Source: Nitrospirota bacterium (lineage in GTDB: Bacteria > Nitrospirota > Thermodesulfovibrionia > Thermodesulfovibrionales > UBA1546). From it: a stretch of DNA of 28,950 nucleotides. How positions within the stretch are numbered: position 1 is the stretch's first letter; every line of letters begins with the position of its first letter. This document shows positions 1 through 7,955 of the stretch, one piece after another. The stretch lies in assembly GCA_004298625.1 (NCBI GenBank), contig SCSY01000135.1, forward strand, positions 1-28,950, in the 5' to 3' direction. The notes below the pieces were generated by a model. That model had not been told where the DNA came from and searched no databases. It was given only the letters and a program-made list of their open reading frames with translations. The position numbers and the translations under genes are program-made.

Positions 1-351
1 TGATATTACGATAATCGGGTCTATTTTTTCATACTGATGCACAATCACATTTCTGAATTTTGCCATCTTCTCCATTGTCCTGAAAAGATTTTTTGTTATA
101 ACGCCATTCTCCATTAATACCTTGAATGTATCGGCATAGTTCGTGGGCAAACGCATGCCTTTGTCGGATATCAGATGGTTTGCAGTATCTATGCATAACT
201 CAATCAATATCTGCAAGGTCCTTTCGACAACCCTCTGAGTCTTCCAATCTCTCTTATACGCCGATAGCGAAATCTCCGACAACTCTTTAATCTGTTCCAG
301 ATAAATTTCCATCTCAGCGATCTTTCTTCCTATCAGAAGCCTGTCAACCAA
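1..351 (-). CDS. hepT: HEPN-domain toxin of HepT type (DUF86), 3' end outside window
   Basis: The first 117 residues are present and the C-terminus runs off the window at base 1. HepT proteins are usually about 130-145 residues, so perhaps 20-30 are missing. The protein is all-helical in appearance. It contains RNVIVHQY at residues 100-107, which fits the R-x4-6-H-x-Y ribonuclease motif of HEPN toxins. No ATG is available near the start. The best start is TTG at 349-351, which overlaps the end of the upstream nucleotidyltransferase gene by 8 bases, as is usual for MntA-HepT pairs. In known systems HepT is an RNase and is neutralised by AMPylation of its motif tyrosine by MntA; that role is inferred here from the motif and the pairing. 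Confidence 0.85.
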   Translation of the reverse strand, partial: MVDRLLIGRKIAEMEIYLEQIKELSEISLSAYKRDWKTQRVVERTLQILIELCIDTANHLISDKGMRLPTNYADTFKVLMENGVITKNLFRTMEKMAKFRNVIVHQYEKIDPIIVIS

Positions 352-760
352 TGCCGTATCTCCTTTCAAGGATTGCCTTCTCTTTTATTTTAAAATCAAA
401 AAAATTCCTGAGGACATACGACTCGTATTTATGCCTTAAGAAGGGTTCTTTATCGGCCAGCACCTTTCTCTCATGCATGATTCTTCCTGTCAGGCTGATA
501 GGAGAGGCGTTTAGGATAATAAGGTCAACCTCGTCTGTGCCGAGGGCTCCGGTTACTTTATTGAACAGCTCAAGGTAGTCTGATTTTCTGGTATCCTTAA
601 CGAAAACAGCTATATCAATATCGCTTAGGGGATTTGTTCTCCTCTTTAAAAGCCCTCCAAAGAGATAGGCAAAAATTATATTTGACTCGCCTGAGAAGAG
701 GGCGGTCAAAGAATCAATCCTCTGAAAAATATCTGGCGGCAGTTTTTTGTAGCGTATCAT
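344..760 (-). CDS. mntA: MNT-family nucleotidyltransferase, antitoxin of HepT (MntA-like)
   Basis: This 138-residue protein is a minimal nucleotidyltransferase. The active-site segment runs from residue 35 to 49: G35-G36, ten residues, then D47-I-D49, with a likely third acidic residue at D79 in EVDLIIL. The family motif is G-S-x10-D-x-D. Here the serine is replaced by glycine (G36), while the two metal-binding aspartates are kept. MntA proteins add AMP groups to a tyrosine of the partner HepT and so silence it. The start has an AGGA ribosome site 5 bases upstream. The gene sits 25 bases downstream of the SurA-like gene and overlaps hepT. Whether it is fully active despite the G-G motif cannot be told from sequence. 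Confidence 0.85.
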   Translation of the reverse strand: MIRYKKLPPDIFQRIDSLTALFSGESNIIFAYLFGGLLKRRTNPLSDIDIAVFVKDTRKSDYLELFNKVTGALGTDEVDLIILNASPISLTGRIMHERKVLADKEPFLRHKYESYVLRNFFDFKIKEKAILERRYGIG

Positions 761-785
761 ATCCTAATGATAGCACAAACAGATC

Positions 786-1331
786 TTAAAGCTGAATCTT
801 TATATATGCCCCTGACCTCAGTTCCTCGATATGTTTTTTCAATCTCTCGTTGACCTCTTTTTCAATAAGATAGTTTTCTATCTTATCCCTTACGTCATCG
901 AATTCGATATTGCCGAACTCACTTCGGTTTTTTTCATAGAAGTCCCTCATATCTTCTTCTGTTATCCTTATAACGGTCTTGAGTTTCAATTCTATGTATT
1001 CCTGAATAATTGCATCCTTTGAGGCAGCCTCGATACGCAATTTTTTCGCCTCTCTCAGAAGAAGCGCCCTGTTTATCATCGTATTTAATACCTCTTCCTT
1101 TTTTATGTCAGGCCTCAGCTTTACTGCGTCCCTATAATGCTCTTCAAGCTCGAGCATTGTTATTGCCCTGTCATCAACAAATGCGACAACCCTGTCTATC
1201 AATTCTGCATAGCAGAATTCAGTAGACAGTAGACAGTAGACAGTAAACAGTAAGAAAACAGCGAACAGCCGTTTGATTTTTACGGACTGACAACTGATAA
1301 CTGATAACTGATGACTGTTTTCAGAACGCAT
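786..1331 (-). CDS. SurA N-domain-like periplasmic chaperone without parvulin domain
   Basis: From the ATG at 1329-1331 this is a 181-residue exported protein. Residues 43-70 (ELIDRVVAFVDDRAITMLEL) match the start of the SurA/PrsA chaperone domain. The rest is helical and ends in a helix like the one that closes SurA. No parvulin PPIase domain is present, so this is a chaperone-only form. The ATG overlaps the Omp85 stop by 11 bases, and no strong ribosome site is visible, which suggests translational coupling. The N-terminus is odd: the hydrophilic start and the hydrophobic core of the signal peptide are both encoded by 7-bp tandem repeats (1286-1320 and 1220-1254). Cleavage probably follows CYA at residue 42. 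SurA-like factors escort outer-membrane proteins to Omp85, which fits the upstream neighbour. Confidence 0.7.
   Translation of the reverse strand: MRSENSHQLSVISCQSVKIKRLFAVFLLFTVYCLLSTEFCYAELIDRVVAFVDDRAITMLELEEHYRDAVKLRPDIKKEEVLNTMINRALLLREAKKLRIEAASKDAIIQEYIELKLKTVIRITEEDMRDFYEKNRSEFGNIEFDDVRDKIENYLIEKEVNERLKKHIEELRSGAYIKIQL
1220..1254. repeat. Heptamer tandem repeat (CAGTAGA)n
   Basis: There are five consecutive 7-base units: three identical CAGTAGA, then CAGTAAA and CAGTAAG. The array lies inside the SurA-like gene. Read on the minus strand it encodes most of the hydrophobic core of the signal peptide. Confidence 0.9.
1286..1320. repeat. Heptamer tandem repeat (ACTGATA)n
   Basis: Five degenerate 7-base units (ACTGACA, ACTGATA twice, ACTGATG, ACTGTTT) end one base before the Omp85 stop codon. 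On the minus strand they encode the polar N-terminal residues of the SurA-like protein (HQLSVISCQS). Confidence 0.85.
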
Positions 1332-4026
1332 GTCCGATAGTGAAATGCACTTCACCCCTGCTTTCTCCTTCCTCTCTGTCAAGCTTGAATCCGTAATCTA
1401 CCCTGATGGGCCCAACAGGCGTGTTGTACCTGATGCCCATTCCGGCAGTATATTTCAGCTCGGAGAGATCCACATCGTTTGTCCTTCTCCATACATTTCC
1501 GCCGTCAAGAAATGTTACAAGTCCGAATGTCTTTCCAAGAGACGTCCTGAGCTCAACATTTCCCAGGAAGAACGCATTGCCTCCGGTTGGAGAACCATTA
1601 ACGCCTTTGGGCCCCAGCGTATCCTGCTCATATCCGCGCGCCGTTGATCTTCCTCCGAGGAAGAACCTCTCGACAAGCGGGAGATCTCTTGTATCCCCAT
1701 AACCCTGCGCCATGCCGTATTTTAATGACAAGGCAAAAACAAAATATTTGCTTAATTCTTTATATGTGCTCCCGTTAAGGATTAGTTTTATGAAATCCGT
1801 TTCTGAAAGAAGAACGCCTGACGCAGCCTTAACGGATATGCCGGCAAGCAGTCCCTTGCTTGGATCGAACGGATTGTCCCTGGTGTCATAGATTAGTCCC
1901 GGCTTTATGCCGCTTATTGTAAGTGTCCCTGTATCCTCCTTGGCAAGAATGATATCAGGCTGCACCTCATAGGTCTTGACCAATGCAAATTCATAAAAAA
2001 TCTCGCCCTTTAACTTTTCGCTGAGTCTTTTTTCAAAACCTGCGCTTGCAGAATTTCTTTTTAATTTATAGCGCGTCTCGCGGGTTGATATGTTTTTTTC
2101 TGTTCTGCTTTCCTTTATGAATAACATCCTGAAGGGGATAGAACTGTCCAAAAACCATGGTTCAAGGTAATTGATGATATATCTCTGCTCCAATGTGCTT
2201 AGCTCTGTTCTGAAAGACAACTGCCTGTTCATTCCGAATAAATTACGGTAACTTATATCGAACGAGCCCCTCTGCCTCTCATAATCGCCGTAACCGACTC
2301 CGAATTCAACGGCCCCGGCATTCCCTTCCTTTACCCTGAGATGTATATCCCTGATGCCGGCATCCTTGTCTACCGCATCTATATCAACATCGGTAAACAA
2401 CCCAAGCCGGTATAGCCTCCGGCGTGTTTTTGTAACGAGTGTGTAATTATAGGGAGACCCCTCTTTATATTGCAGCTCCCTTTTAATCACCTCATATTTT
2501 GTATCCTCATTGCCGCTTATTACAGTCTTGCCGAAAAAACTCAGCATGCCCTCATTAATCTCAAAAATAACCCTTACCCCTTTTTCGCCGAACTCCTGTT
2601 TTATCTCAACCTTCGAATCGGCAAAACCATAACTTCCGTAAAGTTCAATAATCCTGTATCTGGCATTCGAGACGTCAACTTCATCATAGACCGAACCTGT
2701 TTTAATCCCGATAACACCCTCGATCTCTTCTTTTGATATATACTCCGCCCCCTTTATATCAATGTCTTCTATGCTGGTTTTTTCTCCCTCTTTGATTGTT
2801 ATGGTAATATCTGCCGCCGAATCCTCTATCATCCGGGTCCGGACGTCGCCAATGCTCATGCCGAGGTATCCCATGGAATGATAAAACTCTGTCAGCATTG
2901 CACTATCGGCATCTATAAGATCGGGATTATATAAATCACCCTCCTTCAGGGACATGACCTCTTTCAGATCTTCTCCGGGTACCGATATCCCGACAAACTT
3001 TATGGAATTAACAATAACTTTATCGCCTTCAAAGATGAAGAAGGTAACGGTTATGGCGTCTTCGCCCGATGTTATGACAGGCGCAACCTGCGCAAAGGCA
3101 TAGCCCCTGTCGTGATATAAAGCCGTAATCCTGGAAACCGCCTCTTCAACAAGGTCGTCCCTGAAATCCTCGGCATCAAAAAACGGCGTTTCCTTGCGAA
3201 GCTCACTCGAACTTGCCGATCTATTGCCTTCAAATTCAATATGAAGTTTTCTGCCCGGATTAATATCAATGACAAGCTCGCCGTCGGCAAAGGCATAAGG
3301 ACCCACTGATGGATTCAGATAATTATTTTTTTTATAATAGGCCCTTATATTTTCCATTTCCCGCCTGACCTCGAACTGGTCATAAATATCTCCTTCTGTT
3401 ATTTTCATTATCCGCCTTACTTCCTCTTCGGGCCCGTAAATCCTGAGCAGATTTATTATTTCGGGTCTTCCTTCATCGATCGTGAGAACAAGGTTTATTC
3501 TGTAAGGCTTGCGGGTTTTTTCCACCTTCACCTTAATATCGGCATTGACAAAACCCTTTTCGGCCAGCGTCTTTTTGAGTTCCCCTATGGAATATTCAAT
3601 GAGGTCATATCTCATAACCCGGTCTTCCTTAAACAAAAAAATACCTGCCAGAGTCTTTTTTTTCAGACGCCTGTTCCCCTTAATATAAATATTGCTGATT
3701 ATGTCTGCTTCCTTAACCTTTATCTTTATGTGACCTTTGCCGGCATCTTCCAGTTCAACGGATATATCCTCAAATATCCCCTTAAGAAATGCCATTTTTA
3801 TGCCGTTGCGCACGCTGACAGGATCAAGGACATCTCCGGTCCTAAGGCCTAAAAGCTCCAGTAGTTCATCATTTTTAATGGAATGCAGCCCTTCTATATC
3901 TATCTTTTGTATTACGACATCCGAGGCCTCGATAAATGCAGCGCATGAAAGCAGAAGTGCAATAGCGCAAAAAAAAGAGAAAGATAAAGCGCTGAAGCTG
4001 AAAACTTTTGAACTATTTTTTTTCAT
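1321..4026 (-). CDS. bamA: Omp85-family outer-membrane assembly protein (BamA-like) with about seven POTRA domains
   Basis: This 901-residue protein has a signal peptide (about residues 1-34), a long periplasmic part and a C-terminal 16-strand Omp85 barrel (about 573-901) that ends in Phe. The barrel contains RSTARGYEQDTLGP, equivalent to the conserved R-G-[FY] loop motif. By repeat pattern I count seven POTRA domains: about 37-107, 108-188, 189-261, 261-337, 338-417, 418-496 and 497-572. Canonical BamA has five and TamA has three. BamA inserts outer-membrane proteins; TamA works with TamB. The gene starts within the tamB stop (ATGA overlap at 4023-4026) and runs into a SurA-like gene, so it could be the housekeeping BamA or a TamB partner. 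Signal residues LLSC-28 resemble a weak lipobox, but I do not call it a lipoprotein. Confidence 0.9.
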   Translation of the reverse strand: MKKNSSKVFSFSALSFSFFCAIALLLSCAAFIEASDVVIQKIDIEGLHSIKNDELLELLGLRTGDVLDPVSVRNGIKMAFLKGIFEDISVELEDAGKGHIKIKVKEADIISNIYIKGNRRLKKKTLAGIFLFKEDRVMRYDLIEYSIGELKKTLAEKGFVNADIKVKVEKTRKPYRINLVLTIDEGRPEIINLLRIYGPEEEVRRIMKITEGDIYDQFEVRREMENIRAYYKKNNYLNPSVGPYAFADGELVIDINPGRKLHIEFEGNRSASSSELRKETPFFDAEDFRDDLVEEAVSRITALYHDRGYAFAQVAPVITSGEDAITVTFFIFEGDKVIVNSIKFVGISVPGEDLKEVMSLKEGDLYNPDLIDADSAMLTEFYHSMGYLGMSIGDVRTRMIEDSAADITITIKEGEKTSIEDIDIKGAEYISKEEIEGVIGIKTGSVYDEVDVSNARYRIIELYGSYGFADSKVEIKQEFGEKGVRVIFEINEGMLSFFGKTVISGNEDTKYEVIKRELQYKEGSPYNYTLVTKTRRRLYRLGLFTDVDIDAVDKDAGIRDIHLRVKEGNAGAVEFGVGYGDYERQRGSFDISYRNLFGMNRQLSFRTELSTLEQRYIINYLEPWFLDSSIPFRMLFIKESRTEKNISTRETRYKLKRNSASAGFEKRLSEKLKGEIFYEFALVKTYEVQPDIILAKEDTGTLTISGIKPGLIYDTRDNPFDPSKGLLAGISVKAASGVLLSETDFIKLILNGSTYKELSKYFVFALSLKYGMAQGYGDTRDLPLVERFFLGGRSTARGYEQDTLGPKGVNGSPTGGNAFFLGNVELRTSLGKTFGLVTFLDGGNVWRRTNDVDLSELKYTAGMGIRYNTPVGPIRVDYGFKLDREEGESRGEVHFTIGHAF

Positions 4027-7000
4027 TTGAACTCAAACCTGAATTTAATATCTCCTCCGATACTGCCCCTGTCATCCCTTATTCCGAGCAACGAAACATT
4101 TTTTCCGAGGATGTACTCAAGCCGGAGCACCTGTTCCTCGGAAGAACCTATAGACGATATGTAAGTTACATATAATCTATCTCCCAGAAGCCTCTTTGAG
4201 GCAGTAACCCTTGGACCGACAGTGCCTGTTGCTTTTGAGACATAAGGGTCTACCTGGACCCTGTCAAGGCCTGTTATATTCCTGACTCTGTCTTCAAAGA
4301 CGTCCTGTACCTTGCCTGTAAGAAATGCGGCTGCCTCCCCCGCGCCGATACCTCCCTCGAGTCCCTTTACATCTCTTCCTATCTGCCCCACTGTAAGCAG
4401 GCTGAGAATATCCGTCTCCTCAAGCGGCGGATCGGAAACAAGAGAAAGCGTAAAACGGTCAAACTGCCCTTCGAGACTCAACTTAATATTATAGCCCTTT
4501 ACCGTTGTCTGCGCTACAATCTCCATTACAGGATTTATCCTGTTCGGATCTGCAAAGTCCGCGCTTGCATGCAATATCCGGAACTCATTATTTCTGAAAT
4601 AGATCTTGCCTTCCGTGGCCTCAACCCTTCCGAAAAGAAGCGGCCGCCCCATTGTGCCCCTCAGCACCAGATCAACTTTGAAGGGCGCGTTTGCTATATT
4701 GTTATCCACAACAATATTTTCATCCCCGTATATTTTTATATTCAATGCCGCCTTCTCCAGTCTTGTCGGCTCGAACTTTGGTTTTTCCCTCATCATCCCC
4801 GCCTTAAGAAGCCAGCTTTTCCATTCGACCCTCTCCCTGTATCTCGCCCTCTTTATCCTGACCTCTCCTGTAATGCTCTGTGATTCGAGGGTGCCCTTAT
4901 AAAAAATATTCCCGTCAAAATTAACGTTAAAATCCTTGGATACGGCTGTTGAGATATTGTGTAATTTCGCATCCAGATAAAATCTTTTTATGTTCAAACC
5001 TTTAAGGTATACAATCCCTGAGATATCTATATCTCCGCCCCCGAGTTTTCCCGAAAGTTTCTGGATAACAATCTTATCGTCCTCAAAATAGAAATAGCCG
5101 CTTATAGCGCTGAGCCGCTGATGCATATCCTTCAAGCCGAAAGACGCGGTAGTCACATTGAGACTTCCGTTTATCTGGGGATTATCCCATTTCCCAATGA
5201 CCGTTAAAGTAAAATCAGCGTCTCCCCTCAAGACGCCGATTTTTTGCGAAAGTCCCCTGAGGGGCGCAAGCTCTGAACTGCCTTCAAGGACCAGATTATA
5301 TTCTTTCCCGGGCTCTATGTTTCCCCGCACGCTGAAAGAGGCCTTTCCGCTTCTCATTGTCATAGCGGAGAATATGATATTTTTGTTCTCAAGTCTTATC
5401 CTTATATCCGAATCATTAGAAAAACTATTCCCGAAAAGCGCAACCGTCATCTGGCTTATGACCGCAGACGCGGAGAAGTGCTTTTTATCACCCGACAGGT
5501 CGGCATGCCCTTTCATATTTAAGAACAGGTCTTCCGGCATGTCTTTAAATATCCCGGAAAGGAGAAAATCATACCTTCCAGATGCAATATCAACCTCTGC
5601 GCTCCATGGAAGTTTATCATCGAGATATGCTTTTCCCTTAAGCCTCATCTTTTCATTGAAAAGCACGGCGTTGACTGCAATATTCTTATTCCTGACAGAA
5701 GCGTTTATTGTGCCGTCACCGAGGGATTTACCCTCGAATGTCCCTCCCGATAGTTTTCCGCTAAGAGAAACAGCAGGATTGTCGAATGTGCCTGTGCCTT
5801 CCGCCTTCATGCTCAGGACCATGTCGGCCGGCATGCCCTTCAGCCCTATATCTTTAATAAACAGCCTGTCCGCAGATGCCTTAACATAAAACCTTTCTCC
5901 GTCCGATATCCTGCCCTCGCCTTTCAGCAGAGAGCCTCCTCTTTTCACTACAACCTTTGTTACGTTGAGATCCTTATAGTTATAGGAAAAACCTGCTGAT
6001 ACGAGGTCTATCGGCATGTCATGTGCTGTTGCATGAGTTATAGCGACAGAGCCTGAATATTCAGGTCTTGGGCCTTTTCCCGTTATCCTGAAATCCGAAT
6101 CGAGCCTGCCTTTGAGCGGGAGTTTTTTATAAAAAATCTTTACCAGCTTCTCGATATTTGCGCCCCTCAGCGAGCCCGTCAGCCTGTAATCGGGATGTTC
6201 AATATCGAAAATTTCTTTGGCCTCATGAAATTTTATATCTCCTTTTATATTATGCTGTTCATCTTTTGACCGGGCTGATAATTCTTTTATTTCGAGATAA
6301 TTCTTCCTGTAAGAGAAATCTCCGGCAATATTTTCAAATTCATAATCATCGAAAGATGCTGAAGCAATATTCAAGCTTCCGCTTATCAGGGGATCGTCAA
6401 ACTTGCCGGTTATTGTCCCGGTAAAGTCTCCGGAGCCTCTCAGTCGGTTGAAGTAAGGAGAAGTAATATCCGCTATGTCAACGGTTTCGAGTTTACCCTT
6501 CAGGTCAAGCTGAGAACCTGTGATATTGACAGCGCCGTTTATCCATAGTGTAGACCTCTCAGTTCCGGCCTCTATATTTTTCAGAGAGAGCACGTCGCCC
6601 TGCACTGTAAAGTTGCCTTTAGCCTTCCTGATCCTTCCCGGAAAATTACCCCCTGTTTTTTTATTCTCATACTCAAACCACCCTGTTGGATTAAATTCCG
6701 TGTCAGACGAATAAAGTTCTCCCTTCACCTTTCCCAACGGCAGTCCCGGATCCCATTCTATAAGCCTGAAGGCGGCAGGGCTGTCTACATCCGTAAATTT
6801 TACCCAAACGGAATAATGCTCGACGTCCGGGAGTTCTATTGATACTTCTGCTTCCGCGCGGCCGTTGTACAGGACACCCTTTCCGTCTTTGAAGCTCATA
6901 AGGCCGTTGCTGTAGGAAACCTTGCACGTGAGATCATCTATATCAACATCAAAGAGATTGCCCTTCCTCAGTCTTGCGTTTGCGCTGCCTGTAATATCTG

Positions 7001-7955
7001 TAACCGGGCCGCTCATCCTCCCGTCAAAATCCACCATCCCCTCAACCCTTTCTTCCACCTTCAGGAGTTCCATAAGGGTCTCCAGGTAAAAGCTGCCTTT
7101 AAGCTTCAGATCAACAACAAGGGGGCCCTCACCGAGCTTTATATCTCCCTTAGCGTATATCTTTCCCCTGCCTTCACGTTTCAGGCCGAAAACCTCTTTA
7201 ACGGAATCGACAAGAAGGTTCAACTCTGCCTTCAAGGCCCCTTTTCCCTCTGAGGAATAAGAACCTTCAGACTGCATCTCTGAGCCGTATGCTTTGAGTG
7301 TAATATCCTTTATATCAATTCCATCCTTCCTGAAAAATAATATGCCGCTTATTTCGCTCCTGAATTCCGGAAAATCCTGAATATTTGAAATAAGCGTCTT
7401 GATATTCAGCTTCATTTCCGGCACATCGCCGAGCAGGATCTCCCCGCTTACTTTTTCTCCGGTGATAACCGCATTATAAGCAACGTCATAGAACGAAAAG
7501 CCTCCGTTACGGACCGCTATCACCTCTGCTTTTACCTTTATCTTTTTGGGATTTTCTATGGCAAGATAAGCCTTGACCTTCCCGATCATGTCATCTATCT
7601 GTTTCCTGTCAGTCCATATTTCAGGCTCTATTAGAACCACCCTTTTCAGGATTACTTCTTTCCTTAATATGCCCGACAACCCTAAATAACCCTTTACCCT
7701 TTCTGCAGTCAGGACCCTGTTGCCTTCCTCGTCAAAAAACTTCAATCCCCTTGCCTCGACAAATAAGGGGAAGATATTGAGGTATATTTTCTGGGCTATT
7801 ACCTTGCGGCCGGACATGTTCTCAAGTTCAGGGAGTATTATTTTTTTTAAGGCATTTGATATATACGGCCCACGGGAGATAAAAATAATTATCCCGATAA
7901 ATAACACGGCAAGTGAAAGATATATTATGCGTTTTAGTCTTTTAGCGTTTTCCAT
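4023..7955 (-). CDS. tamB: TamB-family translocation and assembly module / AsmA-like lipid-transfer protein
   Basis: This 1310-residue protein has one N-terminal membrane anchor (about residues 10-28, IIYLSLAVLFIGIIIFIS). A very long beta-rich periplasmic region with repeated G-x-hydrophobic patterns follows, and a C-terminal DUF490/TamB domain (about 1000-1310) that includes DPPLEETDILSLLTVGQIG. TamB and related AsmA proteins form periplasm-spanning hydrophobic grooves. They act in outer-membrane protein assembly and in phospholipid transport. The gene starts inside the end of glnD (22-base overlap) and its stop overlaps the Omp85 start (ATGA). TamB next to an Omp85 gene is the standard tam arrangement. 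Its coupling to glnD is unusual. Confidence 0.92.
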   Translation of the reverse strand: MENAKRLKRIIYLSLAVLFIGIIIFISRGPYISNALKKIILPELENMSGRKVIAQKIYLNIFPLFVEARGLKFFDEEGNRVLTAERVKGYLGLSGILRKEVILKRVVLIEPEIWTDRKQIDDMIGKVKAYLAIENPKKIKVKAEVIAVRNGGFSFYDVAYNAVITGEKVSGEILLGDVPEMKLNIKTLISNIQDFPEFRSEISGILFFRKDGIDIKDITLKAYGSEMQSEGSYSSEGKGALKAELNLLVDSVKEVFGLKREGRGKIYAKGDIKLGEGPLVVDLKLKGSFYLETLMELLKVEERVEGMVDFDGRMSGPVTDITGSANARLRKGNLFDVDIDDLTCKVSYSNGLMSFKDGKGVLYNGRAEAEVSIELPDVEHYSVWVKFTDVDSPAAFRLIEWDPGLPLGKVKGELYSSDTEFNPTGWFEYENKKTGGNFPGRIRKAKGNFTVQGDVLSLKNIEAGTERSTLWINGAVNITGSQLDLKGKLETVDIADITSPYFNRLRGSGDFTGTITGKFDDPLISGSLNIASASFDDYEFENIAGDFSYRKNYLEIKELSARSKDEQHNIKGDIKFHEAKEIFDIEHPDYRLTGSLRGANIEKLVKIFYKKLPLKGRLDSDFRITGKGPRPEYSGSVAITHATAHDMPIDLVSAGFSYNYKDLNVTKVVVKRGGSLLKGEGRISDGERFYVKASADRLFIKDIGLKGMPADMVLSMKAEGTGTFDNPAVSLSGKLSGGTFEGKSLGDGTINASVRNKNIAVNAVLFNEKMRLKGKAYLDDKLPWSAEVDIASGRYDFLLSGIFKDMPEDLFLNMKGHADLSGDKKHFSASAVISQMTVALFGNSFSNDSDIRIRLENKNIIFSAMTMRSGKASFSVRGNIEPGKEYNLVLEGSSELAPLRGLSQKIGVLRGDADFTLTVIGKWDNPQINGSLNVTTASFGLKDMHQRLSAISGYFYFEDDKIVIQKLSGKLGGGDIDISGIVYLKGLNIKRFYLDAKLHNISTAVSKDFNVNFDGNIFYKGTLESQSITGEVRIKRARYRERVEWKSWLLKAGMMREKPKFEPTRLEKAALNIKIYGDENIVVDNNIANAPFKVDLVLRGTMGRPLLFGRVEATEGKIYFRNNEFRILHASADFADPNRINPVMEIVAQTTVKGYNIKLSLEGQFDRFTLSLVSDPPLEETDILSLLTVGQIGRDVKGLEGGIGAGEAAAFLTGKVQDVFEDRVRNITGLDRVQVDPYVSKATGTVGPRVTASKRLLGDRLYVTYISSIGSSEEQVLRLEYILGKNVSLLGIRDDRGSIGGDIKFRFEFK

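Noticed and set aside
5158..5889. Plus-strand open frame of 243 codons opposite tamB
   Set aside because: It is antisense to a clear TamB coding region, and its translation is low-complexity with no domain.
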